Below, in pieces: positions 1 to 8,365 of a stretch of DNA of 64,000 bases. Every line of letters starts with the position of its first letter. The first letter of the stretch is position 1. A program made the translations under genes and the position numbers. Under the pieces are notes generated by a model, which did not search any database, was not told the origin of the DNA, and saw nothing but the letters and a program-made list of their open reading frames with translations. Source of the DNA: Pseudovibrio brasiliensis (GTDB lineage: Bacteria > Pseudomonadota > Alphaproteobacteria > Rhizobiales > Stappiaceae); NCBI RefSeq assembly GCF_018282095.1, contig NZ_CP074126.1, positions 1,312,501 through 1,376,500 on the forward strand, given 5' to 3'.

Positions 1-1819
1 CATCTTTGTACATAGCCTCCGGCTTTGCGTGGTCCTGGAAAACGTCCGGCAGGATCATACTGCGCACCTTGAGTGATCCATCCAGTAAGCCATTGTCAGA
101 AAGGAACTGCAGCACCTGACTGCCGAAGCCGCCAATGGAGCCTTCTTCAATGGTAATCAGCACATCATGTTCTTTCGCAAGACGACCAATCATGTCGGTG
201 TCGAGCGGCTTGGCAAAGCGTGCATCTGCCACTGTGGTGGAAAGACCTGCTGCATCAAGAGTATCCGCTGCCTTAAGTGCTTCCTGTAGGCGACCGCCCA
301 AAGAAACCAAAGCAACGCGAGAACCTTCTTTCACGATGCGGCCTTTACCGATCTCCAAAGGAGTTCCAACCTCTGGCAAATCAATGCCAATGCCTTCACC
401 ACGTGGGTAGCGGAAGGCAATCGGGCCTTCGTCATAAGCTGCCGCGGTTGAAACCATATGCACCAACTCAGCTTCATCACCCGGAGACATGACAACCATG
501 CCCGGCAGACAGGAGAGGAAAGCAGTGTCAAAGGAACCAGCATGCGTCGCTCCATCGGCGCCCACGAGACCTGCGCGGTCAATCGGGAAGCGTACAGGCA
601 ACTTCTGGATCGCTACATCATGAACAACCTGATCATAGCCACGCTGAAGGAAAGTGGAATAAATCGCACAGAACGGCTTGTAGCCTTCTGAAGCCATACC
701 CGCAGCGAACGTCACCGCATGCTGTTCAGCGATGCCTACATCAAACATACGGGTTGAGTGAACCTTCTCAAACACATCCAGGCCAGTACCATCCGGCATC
801 GCTGCGGTGATACCAACGATCTTCTCATCCTTGTTCGCTTCTTCAATCAACGCATTGGCGAAGACGCGGGTGTAGGACGGCGCGTTTGGCTTCGGCTTGG
901 ACTGCTCACCAGTCACAACATCAAACTTGGCAACCGCATGATACTTGTTGCTGGCGTTCTCAGCTGGCAGATAGCCTTTACCCTTCTGTGTCACCACGTG
1001 AACAAGGATCGGACCTTCTTTGGCATCACGAACGTTTTTCAGTACCGGCAACAGGTGGTCGAGGTTGTGTCCATCAACCGGGCCAACATAATAAAAGCCA
1101 AGTTCTTCAAACAGCGTACCACCCGTAAAGAAGCTGCGGGCAAACTCTTCAGCCTGCGCTGCTTTCTCCTGCAAGGGCTTTGGAAGCGCACTTGCCACCT
1201 GTTTGGCCGCTTCGCGGAAGCCTGTGTAGGTCTTGCCGGAAACAAGACGTGCAAGGCTCGCGGAAAGAGCGCCAACTGGCGGAGCAATCGACATATCGTT
1301 GTCGTTCAGAATAACGATCAGGCGAGAGTTCAACGCACCCGCGTTGTTCATGGCCTCATAAGCCATGCCAGCTGACATCGCCCCATCACCAATAACGGCA
1401 ATCACATTGTTGTCGCCACCAGCAAGGTCGCGGGCAACAGCCATGCCGAGACCGGCAGAAATAGAAGTAGAGGAGTGGCCCGCACCAAATGGGTCATACT
1501 CACTCTCGGAGCGTTTGGTGAACCCACTCAATCCACTGTCTTGACGCAAGGTACGTATACGTTCTTTGCGATCAGTCAGGATCTTATGTGGGTAACATTG
1601 GTGTCCCACATCCCAGATCAGGCGGTCTTTTGGGGTGTCGAAGACGTGGTGGAGCGCAACAGTTAGCTCAACAACACCCAATCCGGCCCCTAAATGGCCC
1701 CCGGTGACAGAAACAGCATCAACCATCTCCTCACGCAGCTCTTCAGCAACTTGTTGAAGGCGGTCTTCCGGGACCTTTTTGAGATCAGATGGATTATGAA
1801 TTTGATCTAGCAGGGACAT
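1..1819 (-). CDS. dxs: 1-deoxy-D-xylulose-5-phosphate synthase, C-terminus cut by window edge
   Basis: Thiamine-diphosphate enzyme that condenses pyruvate and glyceraldehyde 3-phosphate into DXP, the entry to the MEP isoprenoid pathway and a precursor of thiamine and pyridoxal. Reading the reverse complement from the ATG gives an uninterrupted frame of about 606 codons starting [16 protein letters not shown] can read [14 protein letters not shown], the ThDP-binding [31 protein letters not shown], and the C-terminal transketolase parts [15 protein letters not shown] and [16 protein letters not shown] complete Dxs is roughly 630-650 residues, so only the last few dozen residues should lie outside the window. 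It follows xseB and an HDAC-family gene on the same strand, a cluster common in alphaproteobacteria, but the 780-base gap with its own terminator means it is transcribed separately. Confidence 0.97.
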   Translation of the reverse strand, partial: MSLLDQIHNPSDLKKVPEDRLQQVAEELREEMVDAVSVTGGHLGAGLGVVELTVALHHVFDTPKDRLIWDVGHQCYPHKILTDRKERIRTLRQDSGLSGFTKRSESEYDPFGAGHSSTSISAGLGMAVARDLAGGDNNVIAVIGDGAMSAGMAYEAMNNAGALNSRLIVILNDNDMSIAPPVGALSASLARLVSGKTYTGFREAAKQVASALPKPLQEKAAQAEEFARSFFTGGTLFEELGFYYVGPVDGHNLDHLLPVLKNVRDAKEGPILVHVVTQKGKGYLPAENASNKYHAVAKFDVVTGEQSKPKPNAPSYTRVFANALIEEANKDEKIVGITAAMPDGTGLDVFEKVHSTRMFDVGIAEQHAVTFAAGMASEGYKPFCAIYSTFLQRGYDQVVHDVAIQKLPVRFPIDRAGLVGADGATHAGSFDTAFLSCLPGMVVMSPGDEAELVHMVSTAAAYDEGPIAFRYPRGEGIGIDLPEVGTPLEIGKGRIVKEGSRVALVSLGGRLQEALKAADTLDAAGLSTTVADARFAKPLDTDMIGRLAKEHDVLITIEEGSIGGFGSQVLQFLSDNGLLDGSLKVRSMILPDVFQDHAKPEAMYKD

Positions 1820-2080
1820 CTGGGTCTTCTTGAGTCTTTTGACTATCTGGCAGCTTAACACCTATGGAACCGACCATGGTATATGTTCCAAATTATGGCC
1901 GGGACAAGTGTCTTCCGTAATTGATCACGATTATAGCAAGGCTGCCCACTGTGCAATTGCCTGTCATGAATAATTGATCGTTTATGCTAGGTCCTTTTGT
2001 AGGGATGTCCCTAAGAATCCCCTGTCAATAGGGGATGAGAACGTATTTTTTTTCATTTGCTAGTACAAATTGCGCTTTTG

Positions 2081-2197
2081 TCACCCCATGGGGTGATGCA
2101 ATCTGCGACGAAACGTCCTATGTCGAATGTGTGGTCGATGGGGCCACGTGCACAGTGATCGACTTGGGGCTACGGTTTTCGTAGCCCCCTTTTTTTT
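2081..2197 (+). ncRNA. Candidate small RNA ending in a strong terminator
   Basis: Both flanking genes lie on the minus strand, yet a textbook plus-strand terminator closes this stretch, so some plus transcript should end here. Upstream are a 16-base perfect palindrome TCACCCCATGGGGTGA, a short GACG-AAA-CGTC hairpin, and a GTCGAT...ATCGAC pair (about 2134-2163). I see no start codon with a ribosome-binding site. I do not recognise the family, the 5' end is a guess, and no clear promoter could be placed. Confidence 0.4.
2166..2197 (+). terminator. Strong rho-independent terminator, plus strand
   Basis: Nine-base perfect stem GGGGCTACG / CGTAGCCCC with a GTTTT loop, followed almost at once by eight T residues. 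On the minus strand the stem is not followed by T, so it is directional. Confidence 0.85.
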
Positions 2198-2246
2198 GTC
2201 TGTGCCAATAACCCGTGATAAATGAAGAATACTTACCGATTTAAAC

Positions 2247-2264
2247 TAGACCGTCCGGTCGGTA
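2247..2264. promoter_or_regulatory. Palindrome resembling a TetR/AcrR-type operator
   Basis: The sequence TAGACCGTCCGGTCGGTA is an imperfect inverted repeat resembling the TAGACCG-CGGTCTA operators of many TetR/AcrR repressors. No regulator gene is adjacent; the only TetR-like gene in the window is 60 kb away. Function is unproven and a chance palindrome is possible. Confidence 0.25.
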
Positions 2265-2487
2265 ATACGATCAATGATGATCTTTGTATTCTCTGCCTTG
2301 AAACAATATTCTGTGAAATATCTCCAGTTAAGTATTGTTCCAATTAAAACTTCACAGTCCCATAGAATAACAAGTGTGTGTTGTGCTCAGTAATTTTTGT
2401 CCAATTTTATTTAGTAGGCTAAATAATTAATTATCACGAAATTTTTATCAGCGAAGTAAATCGGCGTTCTAGATGTTTCACAGGTAA

Positions 2488-2512
2488 ACAAAAACCCCGC
2501 TCAAGGCGGGGT
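2488..2512 (-). terminator. Terminator of the HDAC-xseB transcript
   Basis: ACCCCGC / GCGGGGT stem with a TCAAG loop. On the minus strand it is followed by a T run. It lies about 90 bases past the xseB stop codon. Confidence 0.85.
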
Positions 2513-2601
2513 CTGTTGAAAAAATGAACGCGTGTACTAGATCGTAAATTCTAGTTACTGCTGATAAAACTAGAATTTCTGTTCTGGATTAGTTGAATTT
2601 C

Positions 2602-2850
2602 CTAGTTATCCAGCGCTTCTGTGCCAACCGCGTTTCCAGAGGTGTTCATCTGGATTTTTTCCACCTTCTCTTCGGCAGCTTTGAGCAGACCGTCGCACTT
2701 TTCACGCAAAGCTTCGCCGCGCGCATAAAGCTCAATGCTCTTCTCCAGCGGCACGTTGCCCTGCTCCAAATTGCGAACAATGGTTTCCAGCTCAGCTAAC
2801 GCTTGCTCAAAGCTAAGATTTTCAATGGAACCGGCTGCTTCTTCTGTCAC
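2602..2850 (-). CDS. xseB: Exodeoxyribonuclease VII small subunit
   Basis: Small subunit of the cytoplasmic exonuclease that degrades single-stranded DNA into oligonucleotides. The 82-residue acidic, helical protein has the family core [20 protein letters not shown] followed by [18 protein letters not shown], and is the usual length. I chose the GTG start because AGGA sits seven to eight bases before it; a TTG one codon upstream is the alternative. It lies 38 bases after the HDAC-family gene on the same strand and shares its terminator. The large subunit xseA is not in the window, as is normal. Confidence 0.93.
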   Translation of the reverse strand: MTEEAAGSIENLSFEQALAELETIVRNLEQGNVPLEKSIELYARGEALREKCDGLLKAAEEKVEKIQMNTSGNAVGTEALDN

Positions 2851-2888
2851 CAATATGTCCTCGCTCAGTTGGGAACAGGGGCTCCCAA

Positions 2889-3818
2889 TTAGTAATCCAT
2901 CAATGTCATTACATGAGCAGCAGCGGATCGCGCAAGGCCTTCCAGATCATACCCACCTTCTAATAGGGAAACGACGCGTCCCTCACAGCAATCATCTGCG
3001 ATCTCGATGAGCTTGCGAGTCGCCCACGCAAAATCTAGCTCAGTCAGGCGCAACCCACCCAGCGGATCACGCTCATGCGCATCAAAGCCGGCTGAGATAA
3101 TGATCAGATCCGGAGAAAACTCCCGGATACGAGGCAGGATCGCGTAATCCAGCGCTTCGCGGAACTGAGTACCGTCATCGCCCGCAGTGAGCGGCGCATT
3201 GACGATGTTGTTATGTTCACCTGTTTCATTCACTGCACCGGTACCCGGAAACAGCGGCATTTGGTGCGTGGAGGTGTACATCACCGTAGGATCGGCCCAG
3301 AAGATCTCCTGCGTGCCATTTCCATGGTGAACGTCAAAATCCATGATCGCCACACGTTCAAGCCCATAAACATCCTGCGCATATCGTGCTGCAATCGCAG
3401 CATTGTTGAACAGGCAAAAACCGGAGGTAATCGCTGTTTCTGCATGGTGCCCCGGAGGTCGGCAAGCCGCAAAGGCGTTGGAAACCCGTTTGCTCATCAC
3501 CTCATCTACACAGCGAGTGGATCCGCCAACAGCTCGCATGGCAGACTCCCAACTACCAGGGGAAAGATTGGTATCTGGAGCAAAATCAACGAGTCCCTCT
3601 TCAGGATTCATATTGTGGATGGAGTTGATGTAGTCGGAGCTGTGAACCCGGGCAATATCCTGAAATGTTCCAAATGGTGCGATATCGCGATCCAGCATAA
3701 AGAACCGCTCGTTCTCAAGCATGCGATCAATAGCCCTCAAACGGTCAGGCCGCTCTGGATGACCAAGTGGAGTAAGATGATTTAAAAAAGCCTGATGGTG
3801 CAGCAGCAAAGTACTCAA
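2889..3818 (-). CDS. Histone deacetylase family protein (acetylpolyamine/acetoin-utilisation type)
   Basis: Zinc-dependent amidohydrolase of the arginase/HDAC fold; bacterial members remove acetyl groups from polyamines or lysines, and the substrate here is unknown. Visible active-site motifs in order: [12 protein letters not shown] near the N-terminus, RPPGHHAE (paired histidines), [14 protein letters not shown] (metal ligands), [14 protein letters not shown] (metal-ligand Asp) and [10 protein letters not shown]. About 309 residues, normal for the family. The start is uncertain: I prefer TTG at 3818, giving [13 protein letters not shown] as the N-terminus like relatives. A TTG at 3893 would add 25 unusual residues, and neither has a good Shine-Dalgarno. 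Probably co-transcribed with xseB. Confidence 0.9.
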   Translation of the reverse strand: MSTLLLHHQAFLNHLTPLGHPERPDRLRAIDRMLENERFFMLDRDIAPFGTFQDIARVHSSDYINSIHNMNPEEGLVDFAPDTNLSPGSWESAMRAVGGSTRCVDEVMSKRVSNAFAACRPPGHHAETAITSGFCLFNNAAIAARYAQDVYGLERVAIMDFDVHHGNGTQEIFWADPTVMYTSTHQMPLFPGTGAVNETGEHNNIVNAPLTAGDDGTQFREALDYAILPRIREFSPDLIIISAGFDAHERDPLGGLRLTELDFAWATRKLIEIADDCCEGRVVSLLEGGYDLEGLARSAAAHVMTLMDY

Positions 3819-4053
3819 GATATTGAACCCGTGAAAAATGAAATCAGGTACACAACCGACAGCCAACTCTAAAGTGAAGGCACCTAAATCCAATCCTGTG
3901 AAAAATTGGGCGAATTACATATACCACTCCACAATGCGGAGTGATCTGTCAATTGCGCAACCCTTCAGTTTATCTCGGCAATTGGGATGAGGTGCTGGCA
4001 AATGACTATGTTGATGCCGCTATGGGATGCTTCTTAGAACGATCATTGAGACA

Positions 4054-4094
4054 AGAAAAATCCGGAGTGCGTGTATGACACGCAGCCCCGGATT
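4054..4094 (-). terminator. Rho-independent terminator, minus strand
   Basis: Nested stem AATCCGG/CCGGATT outside TGCGTGT/ACACGCA with an ATG loop. On the minus strand it ends in TTTTTCTT. It lies more than 300 bases past sua5, so it probably serves a separate transcript. Confidence 0.7.
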
Positions 4095-4165
4095 AAAGGT
4101 GCGAGCAATCTGTGTTGCTCGTGGGGGAGGTCCGCTGCATCTCTAAGAAATACATGACTGTAATA
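4054..4165 (-). ncRNA. Candidate trans-acting small RNA with an ACCTCC-type loop
   Basis: Read on the minus strand: an unpaired C-rich stretch containing ACCTCCCCC, a perfect 7-base hairpin CGAGCAA/TTGCTCG, a short linker, then a two-part 14-base hairpin followed by TTTTTCTT. A modular hairpin, an anti-Shine-Dalgarno-like single strand and a terminator is a typical Hfq-dependent sRNA layout. The 5' end is a guess, since I could not place a promoter. It could instead be the distal 3' end of the sua5 message, which already has a hairpin of its own at 4374. Confidence 0.45.
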
Positions 4166-4373
4166 TTGAGCTAATTCTTGAAATTTGCACGCCGTTTATT
4201 CGCGTGCTCTATGAATTCACACTGAGTGAAATGAGAAAAGGTTAATACCTATTCTTGATGTGTTGCATAAATGCAAGGAAATCTACAATAAACCCAAAGT
4301 ATTCAGGGGGAGTTATCCTGTGCTCTCAACGGCTTGCAGGAGAAAATTGTAGGCAAAATGCAAAGAAGAGTGC

Positions 4374-4399
4374 AGAGCGCTGTCTGTTTTCAGCGCTCT
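4374..4399 (-). terminator. Hairpin just after sua5
   Basis: Perfect 9-base stem AGAGCGCTG/CAGCGCTCT, 10 bases past the sua5 stop codon. The following minus-strand sequence is only moderately T-rich, so termination may be partial. Confidence 0.55.
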
Positions 4400-4408
4400 G
4401 AAAGCGTT

Positions 4409-5398
4409 TTAATTGCGTGGAGCAGCAGCACGTGCAAGCCGGTCGTTAATTGCTTCGCCCAGTCCATGATGAGGGATTGGCATGACCGCAATTTTTCCGT
4501 TCTCACCCAGATCTGCCTGACGCAAAGCGGTAAACAAACGGGCAGCAGCTTCGGTCAGATCCTCTGAGTCGCTTAGGGGAACCAACTTGGCAGCCTTATC
4601 TGAGCCATCCGGCAGAGCACTACCAAAGGTAATCAGAGCTTCACCAGCTGCCACATCCTCCGCATTCAGGCGAATATGGGAGTTGGGCGCATAGTGAGAA
4701 GTCAGCATGCCCGGGGCCATTGGCGCGCTGTCGTCAGTCCCCGCACGCACCAGCTTTTCACCAAGAACAGCTTCAACATCCTCACGGGCAAGGCCGCCTG
4801 GCCGCAGCAGAGTAGGGCGATCACCAACCAGCGAGACGATGGTTGACTCAACACCGACAGTCGTCGCCCCTGAATCGATGATGTAAGACAAGTGATCTTT
4901 AAGATCGTTGATAACATCTTCCGCCGTTGTGCCGCTGATCCGGCCAGACAGGTTCGCAGAAGGTGCAGCCAGAGGCAGGCCCGTCCGCTTGCACAGGGCG
5001 CGCATAACAGCGGAGCGCGGCACACGAAGCGCAATGGTCTCCAATCCCGCAACAGCCAGATCAGAAACTGGACTGGTTGGCAGCTTCGGCAGCACAAGGG
5101 TCAACGGCCCCGGCCAGAACGCTTCTGCCAGCTTCAAAGCGCGGTCATCAAAAAACGCGTGGGTTTGTGCCGCTTTCAGACTGTCCACATGTGAGATCAG
5201 AGGATTGAAACTAGGTCGACCCTTAGCCTCATATATACCGGCGCAGGCCTTTCCGTTGGTGGCATCGGCTGCCAGTCCATAAACCGTCTCAGTAGGTATG
5301 GCGACCAGCTTGCCATCGCTCAGCGCATCGCAAATATCCTGAAAAATTTGCGTGTTTTCCAACTGGGTATCAGATGGGTTCAAGCGCCAGAGTTTCAT
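4409..5398 (-). CDS. sua5: L-threonylcarbamoyladenylate synthase, long Sua5 form
   Basis: Makes threonylcarbamoyl-AMP from threonine, bicarbonate and ATP, the first step of t6A modification at position 37 of ANN-decoding tRNAs in the cytoplasm. The N-terminal YrdC domain (about residues 15-200) shows AIPTETVYGLAADATN, IYEAKGRPSFNPL and the serine-rich PSANLSGRISGTTAEDV. The remaining ~110 residues form the Sua5 domain, joined by the linker PGMLTSHYAP, which makes this the two-domain Sua5 rather than the short TsaC. At 329 residues the length is typical. It is divergent from the acyl-CoA dehydrogenase operon and probably monocistronic. Confidence 0.95.
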   Translation of the reverse strand: MKLWRLNPSDTQLENTQIFQDICDALSDGKLVAIPTETVYGLAADATNGKACAGIYEAKGRPSFNPLISHVDSLKAAQTHAFFDDRALKLAEAFWPGPLTLVLPKLPTSPVSDLAVAGLETIALRVPRSAVMRALCKRTGLPLAAPSANLSGRISGTTAEDVINDLKDHLSYIIDSGATTVGVESTIVSLVGDRPTLLRPGGLAREDVEAVLGEKLVRAGTDDSAPMAPGMLTSHYAPNSHIRLNAEDVAAGEALITFGSALPDGSDKAAKLVPLSDSEDLTEAAARLFTALRQADLGENGKIAVMPIPHHGLGEAINDRLARAAAPRN

Positions 5399-5722
5399 AC
5401 CTTTTCTTTCTTACTAAGACGAATGTAGGGGGCTACCTGCCTTTAAGGGACGCTTGACGTATAGGTTAATCGCACTACTGTCCCAAACAGGAAAAATTTC
5501 TGTAGCGGCCTTTTGATAGGCAAAAGCCAATTCGTCAAGTCGCTATAGCGTGTTCCTGAGACGTAGCGCCGGTTTTCGGACAAGGATATGCGCGAAACTA
5601 CGCGTATGTCCGCTGAATAGCCGCCGAGAGTCGACAAGGAACACCGCAAACGCACATCTCTGAAGCCGCTCGCTGGCCCTATATGCAAGGCAGGCAGCTT
5701 CAGAAGGGGAGGAAGATAAAAA
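5399..5722. other. Divergent promoter region, sua5 / acyl-CoA dehydrogenase
   Basis: Holds one degenerate copy of the dispersed palindromic repeat (5566-5594). The promoters of both neighbours must lie here, but I could not place -35/-10 boxes with confidence. Confidence 0.5.
5566..5594. repeat. Dispersed palindromic repeat, partial copy
   Basis: The right half CCGGTTTTCGGA...GATATGCGC matches the copies at 41328, 41383 and 43912. The left arm (GCGTGTTCCTGAGACG) is decayed, so the hairpin is imperfect. Confidence 0.5.
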
Positions 5723-7501
5723 ATGTATCGTGCACCACTAAGTGAAATTGCATTCACGCTGAAAGAAGTGGCAGGACTGGGACAGCTACAAGCGCAGCCA
5801 GGACAGGAAGAGCTCTCAGATGACCTGATTGAAGCTATTCTGGGTGAAGCTGCAAAGTTCGCTGAAGAAGAGATTGCACCACTCAACCGGGTTGGAGATG
5901 AGAACCCGGCTCAGCTGATTGATGGCAGCGTTAAAACCTCACCGGGCTGGAAAGATGTGTACACCCGTTGGCGTGAAGGTGGATGGAACGCGCTGACCGG
6001 TGATCCGGAGTTTGGCGGACAGGGCCTTCCAAACATGCTCCACGTTGCAGTCTTCGAGATGTGGAACGCTGGCAGCATGGCATTCACCCTCTGCCCAACC
6101 CTGACCACAGGTGCTGTGGAAGCCATCGAGAAACACGGTTCTCCAGAGCTGAAAGCCAAGTACCTTGAAAAGCTCACCAGCGGCGAGTGGACAGGCACCA
6201 TGAACCTGACCGAGCCACATGCAGGATCTGACCTCAATGCCCTGCGTGCAAAGGCAGAGCCTGTTGGGGATGGTTCCTACAAGATCTCCGGCCAGAAGAT
6301 CTTCATCACCTACGGCGATCACGACATGACTGACAACGTGATCCATCTTGTGCTAGCCCGCTTGCCAGACGCGCCAGCTGGCACACGCGGCATTTCTCTG
6401 TTCGCGGTTCCAAAATACTTCGTCAATGATGATGGCAGTCTGGGCGAGAAGAACGACGTCACCGTTGCTGGTGTAGAGCACAAGCTCGGCATTCACGGCT
6501 CACCAACCTGCACCATGTCATATGGTGACAATGGCGGCGCAATCGGTTGGTTGATCGGCGAAGAGAACCGTGGTCTGGCATGCATGTTCACCATGATGAA
6601 CAATGCGCGCCTCGCAGTTGGTGTTCAGGGCCTTGGCATCGCAGAGCGCGCTTTCCAGGAAGCACTGGCGTATTCTCTGGACCGCAAGCAGGGCCGCGGT
6701 GTTGGTTCAAAGACCGATGGCATGGACCCAATTGCAGTACATCCAGACATCAAACGGACGCTGCTTTCCATGAAGTCACAGACACAGGTTGCCCGTGCGA
6801 TCTGTTACGCCTGTGCGCATGCGCTCGATATGGCCAAACTTGCACCAGATGCAGAGCAGAAGAAGTTCTGGGCAGAGCGTGCTGGCCTGCTCACGCCAAT
6901 CGCAAAAGCACTCTCTACGGATTTCGGTGTGGATGTTGCTTCGCTCGGCATCCAGGTCCACGGCGGCATGGGTTTCATTGAAGAAACCGGCGCAGCACAG
7001 CACCTGCGTGATGCCCGCATTGCTCCAATCTATGAAGGCACCAACGGCATCCAGTCCATCGATCTGGTGATGCGCAAGCTGCCAATGTCCGGCGGTGAAC
7101 AGGTGCGCAGCCTCATCTCCGAAATCAAAGAGATCGCATCAAGCGTAAACGCAGACAACACCGGTGAGCTGGGTGACCTTGGCTCCAAACTGGATGCTGC
7201 AATTGCTGACCTGGAAACAGCCACCGAGTGGATGTTGGCGGCGCAGGCGGATGGCAAGGTCTCTGAAGCTTTGGCAGGAGCCACACCATACCTGCGCCTT
7301 GCTGGCATCACGCTGGGGGCTGGCCTGCTGGCCAAAGGGGCACTTGCATCCAAGAGCGCGCCAGAAGCACTCAAAAAGCCGCGCTACCTCATGGCACGCA
7401 GCTTTGCGGAAACCGTTCTGGGTGAGAGCGCTCCGCTGAAAGACGATGTAACCCGTGCAGCTGAAGCAATCCTTGCATTCGATGCTGCTGAGCTTGCCTG
7501 A
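5723..7501 (+). CDS. Acyl-CoA dehydrogenase, long DmdC-like form
   Basis: FAD-dependent dehydrogenase that introduces an alpha-beta double bond into an acyl-CoA. The 592-residue length, against about 380 for standard ACADs, and the extra C-terminal domain (from about residue 470) fit the family containing DmdC (3-methylmercaptopropionyl-CoA dehydrogenase) and AcdA-like enzymes. Visible signatures are GTMNLTEPHAGSDLNALR, QKIFITYGDHDM, GLGIAERAFQEALAYSLDRKQGR, GIQVHGGMGFIEETGAAQHLRDARI and YEGTNGIQSIDL. The start is supported by GGAGG upstream. It heads a probable operon with a crotonase and an SDR, so a fatty-acid or branched acyl-CoA substrate is as likely as the DMSP product. The dmdC name is not justified from sequence alone. 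Confidence 0.93.
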   Translation: MYRAPLSEIAFTLKEVAGLGQLQAQPGQEELSDDLIEAILGEAAKFAEEEIAPLNRVGDENPAQLIDGSVKTSPGWKDVYTRWREGGWNALTGDPEFGGQGLPNMLHVAVFEMWNAGSMAFTLCPTLTTGAVEAIEKHGSPELKAKYLEKLTSGEWTGTMNLTEPHAGSDLNALRAKAEPVGDGSYKISGQKIFITYGDHDMTDNVIHLVLARLPDAPAGTRGISLFAVPKYFVNDDGSLGEKNDVTVAGVEHKLGIHGSPTCTMSYGDNGGAIGWLIGEENRGLACMFTMMNNARLAVGVQGLGIAERAFQEALAYSLDRKQGRGVGSKTDGMDPIAVHPDIKRTLLSMKSQTQVARAICYACAHALDMAKLAPDAEQKKFWAERAGLLTPIAKALSTDFGVDVASLGIQVHGGMGFIEETGAAQHLRDARIAPIYEGTNGIQSIDLVMRKLPMSGGEQVRSLISEIKEIASSVNADNTGELGDLGSKLDAAIADLETATEWMLAAQADGKVSEALAGATPYLRLAGITLGAGLLAKGALASKSAPEALKKPRYLMARSFAETVLGESAPLKDDVTRAAEAILAFDAAELA

Positions 7502-7572
7502 AGTTAAAACAGGCCACCGCATTTTTGAGGTGAGGTCGCGTAGGCCTCACCCAGTTAGTTTGGGAGGGACAT

Positions 7573-8310
7573 ATGATCAGTATTGAACGGGACGGCGCAG
7601 TCCAGATCATCCGCATGGACCGCGTAGAAAAGAAAAACGCACTGACACAGGCCATGTACATGGACATGGCAGAAGCATTGAAAACTGAAGATGAAGGCAT
7701 CCGTTGCCACGTGATGCTTGGCCGTCCGGGCGTTTTCACGGCAGGCAACGATATCGCAGACTTCCTGAAAGCCGCTATGTCTGGTGACGGACTGGAAGCA
7801 GGCGGTGTTGGCAAGTTCCTCGGTGCGCTCCATGAGCCATCCAGACCAGTGATCGCAGGCATTGATGGCCCAGCTATTGGCGTTGGCACCACCATGCTGT
7901 TCCACTTCGACATGGTCTATGCGACCGAAAACGCACTCTTCAAAACCCCATTCACCGATCTGGGTATCATCCCGGAAGCTGGGTCGACCCTGATTGGCCC
8001 GGAAACCATGGGTTATCACAAGGCGTTTGAGCTGTTGGCATTAGGCGAAAACTTCACCGCTGAAATGGCCAAGGAAGCTGGCTTCGTAAATCACGTGGTC
8101 TCTCCGGATGAGCTGGAAGAGCGTGTCATCGGCATGGCACAGAAAGTGGCTGCCAAGCCGCAAAACGCACTGCGTATCTCAAGAGAGTTGCTGCGCGGTA
8201 AGCGTGAGCCTCTGGAAAAGCGCATCTACGAGGAAATCGGCCTCTTCGCAGAGCTGCTGAAATCCGATGAAGCGCGTGAAGCCTTCATGAAGTTCATGAG
8301 CAAAGCTTAA
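7573..8310 (+). CDS. Enoyl-CoA hydratase/isomerase family protein (crotonase)
   Basis: A 245-residue cytosolic crotonase-fold enzyme. The CoA and oxyanion-hole segments read RPGVFTAGNDIADFL (about residues 49-63) and AGIDGPAIGVGTTMLF (about 95-110). In the catalytic loop the sequence is PFTDLGIIPEAGST: the glutamate that classical hydratases carry just after the first proline is replaced by Phe, while an acidic residue appears inside PEAG, as in delta3,delta2-enoyl-CoA isomerases of the ECI2/Eci1 group. An isomerase or thioesterase-like activity is therefore possible. Strong ribosome site GGGAGGG before ATG. It lies 71 bases after the acyl-CoA dehydrogenase, on the same strand. Confidence 0.9.
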   Translation: MISIERDGAVQIIRMDRVEKKNALTQAMYMDMAEALKTEDEGIRCHVMLGRPGVFTAGNDIADFLKAAMSGDGLEAGGVGKFLGALHEPSRPVIAGIDGPAIGVGTTMLFHFDMVYATENALFKTPFTDLGIIPEAGSTLIGPETMGYHKAFELLALGENFTAEMAKEAGFVNHVVSPDELEERVIGMAQKVAAKPQNALRISRELLRGKREPLEKRIYEEIGLFAELLKSDEAREAFMKFMSKA

Positions 8311-8365
8311 ACCATTAGGAGGCGGTGCTCAGCACCGCAATCCATCTCAGAAAATTGGGGGGAAC

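Larger units (their letters stand above)
1820..2601. other. Gene-free gap between dxs and xseB, rich in hairpins
   Basis: No convincing protein gene. The gap holds a hairpin ATCCCCT/AGGGGAT (2017-2036) followed by a T run (2045-2053), a perfect 16-base palindrome (2081-2096), a strong plus-strand terminator (2166-2197), a TetR-operator-like palindrome (2247-2264) and the minus-strand terminator for xseB (2488-2512). The dxs promoter must also lie here. The stretch 2265-2487 is AT-rich and I see nothing definite in it. Confidence 0.6.
3819..4408. other. Gene-free gap between the HDAC gene and sua5
   Basis: No protein gene supported. It holds the sua5 3' hairpin (4374-4399), a weak GCACGC/GCGTGC inverted repeat (4187-4207) and, at 4054-4165, two adjacent hairpins that read on the minus strand as a small RNA with its own terminator. 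Confidence 0.6.
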
